Made by a program: the position numbers and the translations under genes
Shown here: piece after piece, positions 7,671-15,891 of the stretch
Numbering within the stretch: position 1 is the first letter of the stretch
How the letters are laid out: the number at the start of each line of letters is the position of its first letter
Notes under the pieces: model-generated
The model's database searches: none
What the model saw: only the letters and a program-made list of their open reading frames with translations
What the model was told of the DNA's origin: nothing
Origin: Streptomyces afghaniensis 772
GTDB taxonomy: Bacteria > Actinomycetota > Actinomycetes > Streptomycetales > Streptomycetaceae
Assembly (NCBI GenBank): GCA_000415505.1
Contig: KE354388.1
Coordinates: 1 to 48,885, forward strand
Length of the DNA: 48,885 nt
Direction of reading: 5' to 3'

Positions 7671-9773
7671 GTGACCCGCAGCGTGTACGTGACCGGCATC
7701 GACCGCGGCGACGGACGCCAGGTCGTCGAACTGGGGGTCATGGAGCTCCTCACCCGGCAGGTCGACCGGGTCGGCGTCTTCCGCCCCCTCGTCCATGACG
7801 GGCCCGACCGCCTCTTCGAGCTGCTGCGCGCCCGCTACCGGCTCGCCCAGGACCCGGCGACCGTCTACGGCATGGACTACCACGAGGCGTCCGCCCTCCA
7901 GGCCGAGGCCGGCACGGACGAGCTGGTGTCCACGCTCGTCGACCGCTTCCACCTGGTCGCCCGCGACTACGACGTGGTCCTGGTCCTCGGCACCGACTAC
8001 GCCGGCACCCAGCTCCCGGACGAGCTGTCGCTCAACGCCCGGCTGGCCAACGAGTTCGGCGCGTCCGTGATCCCGGTCGTGGGCGGCCGCAAGCAGACCG
8101 TCGACTCGGTGCTCGCCGAGACGCGCAACGCCTACCGGGCCTACGACACGCTGGGCTGCGACGTACTGGCCATGGTCGCCAACCGGGTGGCCCGCGAGGA
8201 CCGCGACGAGATCGCCGCCCAGCTCGACTCCCGGCTGCCCGTGCCGTGTTACGTCCTGCCCGACGAGCCGGCGCTGTCCGCCCCGACCGTCTCGCAGATC
8301 GGCCACACCCTCGGCGCCAAGGTGGTCCTCGGCGACGACTCGGGGCTGGCCCGGGACGTGCTCGGCTTCGTCTTCGGCGGGGCGATGCTGCCGAACTTCC
8401 TGGGCGCCCTGACCCCCGGCTGCCTCGTCGTCACCCCGGGCGACCGGGCCGACCTGGTCGTCGGCTCCCTCGCCGCGCACAGCGCCGGCACCCCGCCGAT
8501 AGCGGGCGTGCTCCTCACGCTGGACGAGGTGCCCGGCGACGACATCCTCACGCTCGCCGACCGTCTCGCACCCGGCACCCCGGTGCTGTCGGTGGCCGGC
8601 ACCAGCTTCCCCACCGCCGAGCAGCTGTTCTCCCTGGAGGGCAAGCTCAACGCGGCCACCCCGCGCAAGGCGGAGCGGGCGCTCGGCCTGTTCGAGCGGT
8701 ACGCCGACACCGGCGACCTGGCCCGCCGGGTCTCCGCGCCGAGCAGCGACCGGGTCACGCCGATGATGTTCGAGCACAAGCTGCTGGAGCAGGCCCGCTC
8801 CGACCTGCGCCGGGTCGTCCTCCCCGAGGGCACCGAGGAGCGTGTGCTGCACGCGGCCGAGGTGCTGCTGCGCCGGGGCGTGTGCGAGCTGACCCTGCTC
8901 GGCCCGGTCGACCAGATCCGCAAGAAGGCGGCCGACCTCGGCATCGACCTCGGCGAGACCCAGCTGATCGACCCGGCCACCTCCGACCTGCGCGACGCCT
9001 TCGCCGAGAAGTACGCCGCCCTGCGCGCCCACCGGGGCGTCACCGTGGAGCTGGCGTACGACGTCGTCTCGGACGTGAACTACTTCGGCACGCTGATGGT
9101 GCAGGAGGGCCTCGCCGACGGCATGGTGTCCGGCTCGGTGCACTCCACGGCCGCGACCATCCGCCCGGCGTTCGAGATCATCAAGACCAAGCCGGACGCC
9201 GACATCGTCTCGTCGGTGTTCTTCATGTGCCTGGCCGACAAGGTCCTCGTCTACGGCGACTGCGCGGTCAACCCGGACCCGAACGCCCAGCAGCTCGCCG
9301 ACATCGCCATCCAGTCGGCCACCACGGCCGGGCAGTTCGGCGTGGAGCCGCGGATCGCGATGCTGTCGTACTCCACGGGCACGTCCGGCTCCGGCGCCGA
9401 CGTGGACAAGGTGCGCGAGGCCACCGAGCTGGTCCGCACCCGCCGGCCCGACCTGAGGATCGAGGGCCCGATCCAGTACGACGCCGCCGTGGAGCCGTCG
9501 GTCGCGGCGACCAAGCTGCCCGGCTCCGAGGTCGCCGGACAGGCGAGCGTGCTGATCTTCCCCGACCTGAACACCGGGAACAACACCTACAAGGCCGTGC
9601 AGCGCTCGGCCGGCGCGATCGCCGTCGGCCCGGTGCTGCAGGGTCTGCGCAAGCCGGTCAACGACCTGTCCCGGGGCGCCCTCGTCCAGGACATCGTCAA
9701 CACGGTCGCCATCACGGCGATCCAGGCCCAGTCCCCCGCCCCGTCCCCGAGCGAGAAGGCGACCGCCCAGTGA
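7671..9773 (+). CDS. pta: Phosphate acetyltransferase, long form
   Basis: 700 residues. It converts acetyl-CoA plus phosphate to acetyl phosphate and CoA. The N-terminal ~200 residues have the BioD-like P-loop-derived fold; its phosphate loop is degenerate (VTGIDRGDGRQVVELGV), as in other long Pta proteins. A middle DRTGG-like domain follows, then the catalytic PTA_PTB domain from about residue 370, with LPEGTEERVLHAAEVL and YSTGTSGSGADVDKV. The start is GTG 7671 behind a GGAGAG ribosome site; earlier in-frame starts would add residues from a non-coding leader. It overlaps ackA by four bases, so the Pta-AckA pathway is translationally coupled. Confidence 0.95.
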   Translation: MTRSVYVTGIDRGDGRQVVELGVMELLTRQVDRVGVFRPLVHDGPDRLFELLRARYRLAQDPATVYGMDYHEASALQAEAGTDELVSTLVDRFHLVARDYDVVLVLGTDYAGTQLPDELSLNARLANEFGASVIPVVGGRKQTVDSVLAETRNAYRAYDTLGCDVLAMVANRVAREDRDEIAAQLDSRLPVPCYVLPDEPALSAPTVSQIGHTLGAKVVLGDDSGLARDVLGFVFGGAMLPNFLGALTPGCLVVTPGDRADLVVGSLAAHSAGTPPIAGVLLTLDEVPGDDILTLADRLAPGTPVLSVAGTSFPTAEQLFSLEGKLNAATPRKAERALGLFERYADTGDLARRVSAPSSDRVTPMMFEHKLLEQARSDLRRVVLPEGTEERVLHAAEVLLRRGVCELTLLGPVDQIRKKAADLGIDLGETQLIDPATSDLRDAFAEKYAALRAHRGVTVELAYDVVSDVNYFGTLMVQEGLADGMVSGSVHSTAATIRPAFEIIKTKPDADIVSSVFFMCLADKVLVYGDCAVNPDPNAQQLADIAIQSATTAGQFGVEPRIAMLSYSTGTSGSGADVDKVREATELVRTRRPDLRIEGPIQYDAAVEPSVAATKLPGSEVAGQASVLIFPDLNTGNNTYKAVQRSAGAIAVGPVLQGLRKPVNDLSRGALVQDIVNTVAITAIQAQSPAPSPSEKATAQ

Positions 9774-10984
9774 GCCCCACCCGCGTCCTCGTCCTCAACT
9801 CCGGCTCCTCGTCGGTGAAGTACCAGTTGCTCGACATGCGCGACAGCAGCCGGCTGGCGGTGGGTCTGGTCGAGCGCATCGGCGAGCAGACCTCCCGGCT
9901 GAAGCACACCCCGGCCGGCGGAGAGAGCCGGGAGCGCGGCGGGGCGATCGCCGACCACGACGCCGCCCTGAAGGCCGTCGCCGAGGAGCTCGCCAAGGAC
10001 GGCCTCGGGCTGGACTCGTCCGAACTGGCCGCGATCGGGCACCGGGTGGTGCACGGGGGCAGGTCCTTCACCGAGCCGACCGTGATCGACGACGCCGTGC
10101 TCGCCGAGATCGAGCGGCTCATCCCGGTCGCCCCGCTGCACAACCCGGCCAACCTCACCGGCATCCGCACGGCCCGGGCGCTGCGGCCCGACCTGCCGCA
10201 GGTCGCGGTCTTCGACACCGCGTTCCACACGACGATGCCGGAGTCGGCCGCCCGCTACGCGATCGACGTGAAGACGGCCGACGAGCACCGCATCCGGCGC
10301 TACGGCTTCCACGGCACCTCCCACGCCTACGTCTCCCGGGCCACCGCCGAGCTGCTCGGCAAGGACCCCGCCGAGACGAACGTCATCGTGCTGCACCTGG
10401 GCAACGGGGCGTCGGCCTCGGCCGTCAGGGGTGGTCGGTGCGTGGACACCTCCATGGGGCTGACGCCTTTGGAGGGGCTCGTGATGGGTACGCGCTCGGG
10501 AGACATGGACCCGGCCGTCATCTTCCATTTGATGCGCGTTGGTGGAATGTCCGCCGACGAGATCGACACTCTTCTCAACAAGAAGAGCGGTCTGATCGGT
10601 CTGTGCGGTGACAACGACATGCGGGAGATCCGCCGCCGCGTCGACGAGGGCGACGAGCGGGCGGAGCTGGCGTTCGACATCTACATTCACCGCCTGAAGA
10701 AGTACATCGGCGCCTATTACGCCGTTCTCGGGCGGGTGGACGCGGTGGCCTTCACCGCCGGTGTCGGCGAGAACGCGGCGCCCGTGCGGGCGGCCGCCCT
10801 GGCGGGCCTGGAGGAGCTGGGCCTGGCGGTGGACGGCGAGCGCAACGCCGTGCGCGGCGACGAGGCGCGGCTGATCTCGCCCGAGGGCGCCCGGGTCGCG
10901 GTGGCGGTGGTGCCTACTGACGAGGAATTGGAGATCGCGACACAGACCTACGCGCTGGTAATTGGTTCGGGGAATCACACCTGA
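9770..10984 (+). CDS. ackA: Acetate kinase
   Basis: 404 residues, an ASKHA-fold kinase converting acetyl phosphate plus ADP to acetate plus ATP (reversible). Visible family motifs are the N-terminal VLNSGSSSVKYQL, the RYGFHGTSHAYVS substrate loop, the phosphate loop HLGNGASASAV and the MGTRSGDMDP loop. The GTG start at 9770 lies inside the pta stop (GTGA), a coupled overlap. Length is normal. Together with pta it lets the cell trade acetyl-CoA for acetate and ATP, or activate acetate. No terminator hairpin is obvious before pyk; the 74-base gap carries a palindromic operator-like site instead. Confidence 0.96.
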   Translation: MSPTRVLVLNSGSSSVKYQLLDMRDSSRLAVGLVERIGEQTSRLKHTPAGGESRERGGAIADHDAALKAVAEELAKDGLGLDSSELAAIGHRVVHGGRSFTEPTVIDDAVLAEIERLIPVAPLHNPANLTGIRTARALRPDLPQVAVFDTAFHTTMPESAARYAIDVKTADEHRIRRYGFHGTSHAYVSRATAELLGKDPAETNVIVLHLGNGASASAVRGGRCVDTSMGLTPLEGLVMGTRSGDMDPAVIFHLMRVGGMSADEIDTLLNKKSGLIGLCGDNDMREIRRRVDEGDERAELAFDIYIHRLKKYIGAYYAVLGRVDAVAFTAGVGENAAPVRAAALAGLEELGLAVDGERNAVRGDEARLISPEGARVAVAVVPTDEELEIATQTYALVIGSGNHT

Positions 10985-11007
10985 GCGGCATCCCGCCCTT
11001 TTGTATT

Positions 11008-11030
11008 TTCCGCCAGACGGAATATTCCGT
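11008..11030. promoter_or_regulatory. Palindromic operator-like site before pyk
   Basis: Three TTCCG/CGGAA half-sites occur in 22 bases: TTCCG (11008-11012), CGGAA (11018-11022), TTCCG (11025-11029). The latter two form the perfect 14-base palindrome ACGGAATATTCCGT (11017-11030). A -10-like TAGGAT lies at 11046-11051 just before the pyk ATG, so a protein bound here would cover the -35 region. It may make pyk separately controllable from pta-ackA. Confidence 0.45.
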
Positions 11031-11058
11031 TGCGAAACAAACCGATAGGATCGCCCCC

Positions 11059-12486
11059 ATGCGCCGTTCGAAAATCGTCTGTACTCTCGGCCCCGCGGTC
11101 GACTCCCACGAGCAGCTTGTCGCGCTGATCGAGGCCGGCATGAACGTGGCCCGCTTCAACTTCAGCCACGGCTCGCACGCCGAGCACCAGGGCCGGTACG
11201 ACCGGGTCCGTGCCGCCGCCAAGGAGACCGGCCGGGCCATCGGGGTCCTCGCCGACCTCCAGGGCCCCAAGATCCGTCTGGAGACCTTCGCCGAGGGTCC
11301 CGTGGAACTGGTCCGCGGTGACGAGTTCACCATCACCACCGAGGACGTCCCCGGCGACAAGACGATCTGCGGGACGACCTACAAGGGCCTGCCCGGCGAC
11401 GTGACCAAGGGCGACCAGGTCCTCATCAACGACGGCAACGTCGAGCTGAAGGTCACCGAGGTCGAGGGCCACCGGGTGAGGACGATCGTCATCGAGGGCG
11501 GCGTCATCTCCGACCACAAGGGCATCAACCTGCCCGGCGCGGCCGTCAACGTGCCGGCCCTGTCCGAGAAGGACATCGAGGACCTCCGCTTCGCGCTCCG
11601 CATGGGCTGCGACCTGGTCGCACTGTCGTTCGTCCGGGACGCCAAGGACGTCGCGGACGTGCACCGCATCATGGACGAGGAGGGCCGCCGCGTCCCGGTC
11701 ATCGCCAAGGTGGAGAAGCCGCAGGCGGTGCAGAACATGGAGGACGTCGTGATGGCGTTCGACGGCGTGATGGTCGCCCGCGGTGACCTCGCCGTCGAGT
11801 ACCCGCTCGAGAAGGTCCCCATGGTGCAGAAGCGCCTGATCGAGCTGTGCCGGCGCAACGCCAAGCCGGTGATCGTGGCGACCCAGATGATGGAGTCGAT
11901 GATCACCAACTCCCGTCCGACCCGCGCCGAGGCCTCCGACGTGGCCAACGCGATCCTGGACGGCGCCGACGCGGTCATGCTGTCCGCCGAGTCGAGCGTG
12001 GGCGCGTACCCGATCGAGACCGTCAAGACGATGTCGAAGATCGTCACCGCGGCCGAGCAGGAGCTGATGTCCAAGGGGCTCCAGCCGCTCGTCCCGGGCA
12101 AGAAGCCGCGTACGCAGGGCGGTTCGGTGGCCCGTGCGGCCTGCGAGATCGCCGACTTCCTCGGCGGCCGGGGCCTGGTGGCCTTCACCCAGTCCGGTGA
12201 CACCGCCCGCAGGCTGTGCCGCTACCGCGCCGTCCAGCCCATCATCGCGTTCACCACGGACGAGTCCACCCGCAACCAGCTCGCGCTCAGCTGGGGCGTG
12301 GAGCCGCACGTCGTGCCGTTCGTGAACAGCACCGACGAGATGGTCGACCTGGTGGACCAGGAGATGGTGAAGCTGAACCGCTTCAACGAGGGCGACATCG
12401 TGGTCATCACGGCCGGCTCGCCCCCCGGCGTCCCCGGCACCACCAACATGGTGCGCGTCCACCACCTGGGCGGCGCCAAGAGCTGA
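11059..12486 (+). CDS. pyk: Pyruvate kinase
   Basis: 475 residues; phosphoenolpyruvate plus ADP gives pyruvate plus ATP. Characteristic stretches: RSKIVCTLGPA at the N-terminus, NVARFNFSHG, the active-site IAKVEKPQAVQN with the catalytic Lys, VARGDLAVE (metal binding), VIVATQMMESM and the SAES loop. The C-terminal allosteric domain is present (QSGDTARRLCRYRA), so the length is full. It starts at ATG 11059, eight bases after a TAGGAT -10-like element, so the message is probably leaderless or nearly so. With pfkA and pta-ackA it brings both control points of glycolysis and the acetate branch into 6 kb. Confidence 0.96.
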   Translation: MRRSKIVCTLGPAVDSHEQLVALIEAGMNVARFNFSHGSHAEHQGRYDRVRAAAKETGRAIGVLADLQGPKIRLETFAEGPVELVRGDEFTITTEDVPGDKTICGTTYKGLPGDVTKGDQVLINDGNVELKVTEVEGHRVRTIVIEGGVISDHKGINLPGAAVNVPALSEKDIEDLRFALRMGCDLVALSFVRDAKDVADVHRIMDEEGRRVPVIAKVEKPQAVQNMEDVVMAFDGVMVARGDLAVEYPLEKVPMVQKRLIELCRRNAKPVIVATQMMESMITNSRPTRAEASDVANAILDGADAVMLSAESSVGAYPIETVKTMSKIVTAAEQELMSKGLQPLVPGKKPRTQGGSVARAACEIADFLGGRGLVAFTQSGDTARRLCRYRAVQPIIAFTTDESTRNQLALSWGVEPHVVPFVNSTDEMVDLVDQEMVKLNRFNEGDIVVITAGSPPGVPGTTNMVRVHHLGGAKS

Positions 12487-12517
12487 CCCGGAAAGGGCCT
12501 GAGGGCCCGTGTACGGC

Positions 12518-12555
12518 GCCGAGGGCGCCCCCTGGGAACAGGGGGCGCCCTCGGC
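12518..12555. terminator. Strong terminator hairpin, pyk / Ser-Pro-rich gene
   Basis: A perfect 16-base-pair stem: 12518-12533 with 12540-12555, 6-base loop. It sits 31 bases after the pyk stop and 33 bases beyond the stop of the convergent gene, so it can act on both strands. Confidence 0.85.
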
Positions 12556-12588
12556 TTGTGCGGCTCCCGAACGGGCCTTGAGAGGCGT

Positions 12589-13965
12589 TCAGTCGGTGAC
12601 GAAGTTGTGCAGCCCGGGCACGTGCAGGGTCCCGCCGAACTGGCCGGCCTGCTGGACCTTCACGTTGGTGAAGTAGATCAGCGGGATGTTCAGCGGCGGC
12701 GGGTGCTCCGGGTCGAACGTGATCGGGATCAGTCCGAGCAGGTTGCCGGAGATGCTCTCCGTGTACATCACCGTGTCGCCGTCGCGGATCGTGGACGTCG
12801 AGCCCTTGGCCGCCTGCACGTGGTAGGTCTTGCCGGACTGCTTGTCCTTGACCGTCTGGTGGAGGTCGCCGATGTCGGTGCCGCCGGAGATGACGTACTT
12901 CAGGACCTTCTTGACGGTGCCGTTGGCGGTGCGCACCTCGACGACGCCCTTGTAGTCGGCGCCCTTCAGCGTCAGCGAGCTGGCGTTGAGGAACCACGGA
13001 TCGTCGGGCAGCGGCACCTTGTTGTCGACGCCGCCCTCGGCGTCGGTGGCGGCCGGGCAGTCCTCGGCGTCCGTGGAGGAGCTCGGGGACGGGCTGGGCG
13101 AGGCGGTGGCCTCCCCGGCCGCCTTCCCGGCCTGCTCCGCCGCCTTCCCGGCTCGCTCGGCCGCCTTGTCGACGGCCTTGCCGGTGTCCTCGGCCGTCTC
13201 GGACGCCTTGTCGGTGGTGTCCTTGACGGTGTCCTCGGCGGTGCCGGCGGCCTTCTCGGCCGTGTCCTTCACCGTGTCGGCGGCGTCGTCGCCCGTGGTC
13301 CCGGTGTCCTCGGACGCGGAGGCGGACGGGGTGGGGCTCGGGCTCGGGCTCGCGCCGGCCTTGTCCCCGCCGTTGAAGATGCCGCCGATGGCGTCGCCGA
13401 TGTCCTCCAGCAGGTTGCCGCCGCTCTCGGACGGCGAGGGGGACGGAGTGGCGGCCGAGTCGCCGCCGCTGGGCGCGCTCGGGGACGGGGCCGGCTCGGG
13501 CTCGCCCTTGTCGTCGGAACCTGAATCCGACGAAGAGGAATCGTCCTGGTCCGCGCCCGTACCGCCCTCGGTGGCCGAGGGGGAGGGGGTGGGATCCGTC
13601 TCGCCCTTGCCGGCGTCCTCGTCCTTCGCCCCGTCGCTCGCCGAGGGGGACGGCGTGGGCGAGGCGGAGTCGTCGCCCTTGGGGTCCTTGGCGTCCTCCA
13701 GGGCCGCCACGCAGTCCTTGTACTCGTCGGCCGTCAGGCTCTTCGACGACGGCGTCGCCGGGTTGTTGCTGTCGGCGATGGCGAGCGTGGATGTGAAGCC
13801 CATGCCCATGAGGACCGCCGTCGGCATCGCCGCCATGGCTATCGCCTTGCCGGCGGGCCTGTTGAACCTGGTGAACAGCGGCTTCTTGGGTGCCGCGTGG
13901 CGCGGCCCGGTTCTCACACGGGACGCCTCCACATCAGCCCCGTGGGTCACCTCGTCAGCCGGCAC
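12589..13965 (-). CDS. Ser/Pro-rich, LEA-like repeat surface protein of unknown function
   Basis: 458 residues, function not recognised. Order: basic N-terminus; a hydrophobic signal or anchor segment (AIAMAAMPTAVLMGMGFTST); about 140 residues of Ser/Pro/Asp/Gly spacer with repeated 'SPSPSP' blocks; about 65 residues of Lys/Ala/Asp/Thr amphipathic repeats (DTVKDTAEKAAGTAEDTVKD and similar) like LEA or coiled segments; another SPSPSP block; then a compact C-terminal ~150-residue domain. It looks exported and spaced away from the membrane. I chose GTG 13965 for its GGGAGG ribosome site; it overlaps the end of the DUF6114 gene by 11 bases. It is the last gene of the DUF6230-DUF6114 operon. Confidence 0.75.
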   Translation of the reverse strand: MPADEVTHGADVEASRVRTGPRHAAPKKPLFTRFNRPAGKAIAMAAMPTAVLMGMGFTSTLAIADSNNPATPSSKSLTADEYKDCVAALEDAKDPKGDDSASPTPSPSASDGAKDEDAGKGETDPTPSPSATEGGTGADQDDSSSSDSGSDDKGEPEPAPSPSAPSGGDSAATPSPSPSESGGNLLEDIGDAIGGIFNGGDKAGASPSPSPTPSASASEDTGTTGDDAADTVKDTAEKAAGTAEDTVKDTTDKASETAEDTGKAVDKAAERAGKAAEQAGKAAGEATASPSPSPSSSTDAEDCPAATDAEGGVDNKVPLPDDPWFLNASSLTLKGADYKGVVEVRTANGTVKKVLKYVISGGTDIGDLHQTVKDKQSGKTYHVQAAKGSTSTIRDGDTVMYTESISGNLLGLIPITFDPEHPPPLNIPLIYFTNVKVQQAGQFGGTLHVPGLHNFVTD

Positions 13966-14518
13966 TGTGCCTCCCGTTCGCCCCGTTGGCCGGGTTCGTT
14001 CCTGACAGATCGTTCGGCTCGCCCACCCCGTCCACGGGCCGCAGCACCGTGGTGTCGTGGTCCGTGCCGCCGGGAGCCCCGCCCGTGCCCGTCGTCGCGT
14101 GGCCGGCGAGCTGCCCCGCCGGCGGCGGGCCCGGCGCCCAGGCCACGGCCATCGCCCCGCCCACGAGGGCGAGGAGGAAGCCGATGAGGAAGCCGCCGAG
14201 GTTGGACACGGGGATGGACACCAGCGCCAGCAGGATCGCCGCGACACCCGCGAAGACGCGGACGTGCTTCTGGAACCAGAGGCTGACGCCCAGCACGACG
14301 AGCAGCACGCCGATGATCAGGGAACCGGCACCCGCGGTGGTCGCCATCGCCAGCGTCAGGTGACCGATCTGGAGGTTCGCGTACGGGAAGTAGGCGATGG
14401 GCAGTCCGCTGAGCAGGACGAACAGCCCGGCCCAGAACGGCCGCGTACCCCGCCAGGCGCGGAACTGCTGCCTCCGGAGAGTGAACTGGCCGTCTGCGGC
14501 AGGAGTCTCGGCGCTCAT
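13955..14518 (-). CDS. DUF6114 family membrane protein
   Basis: 187 residues. After a short polar N-terminus there are four hydrophobic segments within residues about 25-140 (for example PFWAGLFVLLSGLPIAYFPY and GSLIIGVLLVVLGVSLWF), then a polar, Gly/Pro/Thr-rich cytoplasmic or surface tail. This matches Streptomyces DUF6114 proteins, which are regularly encoded next to DUF6230 genes. ATG 14518 has GGGAG nine bases upstream; the longer frame to 14656 would begin inside the spacer with a low-complexity stretch. Function unknown. Position between two secreted-protein genes suggests a role in their export or membrane attachment. Confidence 0.8.
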   Translation of the reverse strand: MSAETPAADGQFTLRRQQFRAWRGTRPFWAGLFVLLSGLPIAYFPYANLQIGHLTLAMATTAGAGSLIIGVLLVVLGVSLWFQKHVRVFAGVAAILLALVSIPVSNLGGFLIGFLLALVGGAMAVAWAPGPPPAGQLAGHATTGTGGAPGGTDHDTTVLRPVDGVGEPNDLSGTNPANGANGRHSAG

Positions 14519-14636
14519 GGAAAAACAGCTCCCTGGTACGGCGTTGCTGTGGTGGTGATGTGGGCCGTCCGTGAAGGCCCGGCCGGAAGGTGGACGGGCG
14601 GGGGCGCCACCGGCTCCCCCGCCCGTCAGCGAGTGC

Positions 14637-15269
14637 TTAGTAGCACTCCTTGACACCCGTCGACAGCGACATCTTCAGGCCGCTGAGCTTGAAGGTTCCG
14701 GCAGTGGTCGCCCACGCCGTCTGCTTCACGTCGGTCAGGGTCGCCTTGTCCGCCTGCTGGGCGAAGCCGTACGGGTTGGACGTCTCGCCCTTCCGCATGG
14801 CCGGACCCTTGTTGGCGTCCTTGGCCGCCACACCGATGTCGATGTTCTCGAACGTCGCATCGGCGCTGAGGTCGGCGACGTCGATGTAGAGGTTCTGGGC
14901 CTCCACCGGCTTCGCACCCTGACCCGCACGCAGGATCAGGCTGACGTTCCCGAGCACCGGAATGTTCGGGGTGACGACCGACTGGCACAGGTTCTTGATC
15001 GTCGCCTGCTTGAACGACGAGACGGCGACCGGGTGGACGGCCTTCTTGCCGTCCATCGTGTATCCCTCGTCGAGGGCGCCGTACTGCGAGAAGCCCGTAC
15101 CGACGAGCTGGTCGGTCGTGACCTTGAACGACTGCCCGGAGACACTGAACGACGCGGCGAGAGCGCCCTGCGCGAGGGCGACACCTATCGCAGCCGTGGC
15201 GGCGACGCTGGGCACCATCACCACAGCGAACCGCTTCCATCTGGTCCCGCCACGCACCTGGGACTCCAT
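14637..15269 (-). CDS. DUF6230 family secreted protein
   Basis: 210 residues. The N-terminus is a signal peptide: basic GTRWKRF, a hydrophobic core with AVVMVPSVAATAAIGVALAQ, then a likely cleavage after ALA before ASFSVSGQ. The mature part is Ser/Thr/Ala-rich with alternating hydrophobic residues suggestive of beta structure, and has Cys at about 103 and near the C-terminus (VKECY) that could form a disulfide. Some databases call such proteins 'cholesterol esterase'; I see no lipase GxSxG motif here, so that name is unsupported. ATG 15269 follows a near-perfect AGGAGG. First gene of a three-gene operon. Confidence 0.82.
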   Translation of the reverse strand: MESQVRGGTRWKRFAVVMVPSVAATAAIGVALAQGALAASFSVSGQSFKVTTDQLVGTGFSQYGALDEGYTMDGKKAVHPVAVSSFKQATIKNLCQSVVTPNIPVLGNVSLILRAGQGAKPVEAQNLYIDVADLSADATFENIDIGVAAKDANKGPAMRKGETSNPYGFAQQADKATLTDVKQTAWATTAGTFKLSGLKMSLSTGVKECY

Positions 15270-15509
15270 ATTTCCTCCTTCTCGGACGTACATCTCCTGA
15301 CCTGGCTCGCCCCGAATCGCGGCTCAGCCGTGCAGGGATGGGAGAAGTGCTACGTCCTCGGGAAGGAGAGCGCCTGCACTCGGCGGCGCAACTAGCGCCC
15401 GAATCACCGGCGATCACCCCCGAGCGACAACCACTGGTCGCGCCTGACACGCATCACGCACAACCCTGCTGGACAGGCTTCGCCGGGTGGGCGAAGACCC
15501 CCCTGTCCA

Positions 15510-15536
15510 AGAGCCGGCGCCACTGCCGCCGGCTCT
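15510..15536. other. Hairpin in the DUF6230 leader region
   Basis: AGAGCCGGCG (15510-15519) pairs perfectly with CGCCGGCTCT (15527-15536), 7-base loop. It lies about 240 bases upstream of the DUF6230 start; a leader attenuator or a terminator of an upstream transcript are both possible. Confidence 0.4.
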
Positions 15537-15645
15537 GCTCGGTGGGGACCCAGGACGTCCCGCGACCCAACCGGCTGCCGGGGTACGGGAATGGACCGAG
15601 CGTGGCCGATCGTGGTGCATTCTCGCCGCCCGCACAAGGGGGTTC

Positions 15646-15661
15646 GTTACTGGCTAGTAAC
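15646..15661. promoter_or_regulatory. Palindrome GTTACT-N4-AGTAAC
   Basis: Perfect 6-base arms with a 4-base centre. It shares its TTACT/AGTAA half-site with 15777-15789. The TetR/MarR-type shape suggests an operator for the DUF6230 operon. Confidence 0.4.
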
Positions 15662-15776
15662 GGCGGGATAACCGAACAACGACCCCCCGGTCTCGGACGA
15701 CGACACAGGGTGGTGCCGAACGGCGGTACAAAGCTGTTGATCGCTGGACAGAAACCGACAGATCAACGCCCATGAC

Positions 15777-15789
15777 TTACTCGTAGTAA
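15777..15789. promoter_or_regulatory. Palindrome TTACT-N3-AGTAA
   Basis: Perfect 5-base arms, second occurrence of the TTACT/AGTAA half-site, 131 bases from the first and immediately beside the hairpin at 15792-15829. Confidence 0.35.
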
Positions 15790-15791
15790 CA

Positions 15792-15829
15792 GCGGCCGCG
15801 ATTACCAAGTTTTGGTAAAGCGCGGCCGC
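15792..15829. terminator. Compound hairpin after the thioredoxin gene
   Basis: The outer arms GCGGCCGCG (15792-15800) and CGCGGCCGC (15821-15829) are perfectly complementary. Inside them TTACCAA and TTGGTAA form a second perfect 7-base stem with a 3-base loop. It is 63 bases beyond the thioredoxin-TPR stop on its strand, so a terminator is likely. The AT-rich inner stem is unusual here. Confidence 0.5.
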
Positions 15830-15891
15830 GGTGACGCCCTGTCGGCAAATTCTTCACATGGGCACCACAGGCCCGTGCGTTTAACGACTGG

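Larger units (their letters stand above)
15270..15891. other. 622 bp non-coding region upstream of the DUF6230 operon
   Basis: No gene is supported here. It holds, left to right: the ribosome site of the DUF6230 gene; a perfect 10-bp stem hairpin at 15510-15536; two palindromes with TTACT/AGTAA half-sites (15646-15661 and 15777-15789); and a strong compound hairpin at 15792-15829. Being upstream of the DUF6230 operon and downstream of the thioredoxin gene on the same strand, it must contain that operon's promoter and probably a long leader. Confidence 0.6.

Noticed and set aside
7449-9143. Long upstream extension of the pfkA frame
   Set aside because: It runs antisense through pta. The PFK domain begins exactly at ATG 7448 with MRIGVLTAGG.
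8246-9769. In-frame upstream extension of ackA
   Set aside because: Overlaps pta in another frame; composition is Arg/Pro/Gly shadow. The kinase begins at GTG 9770.
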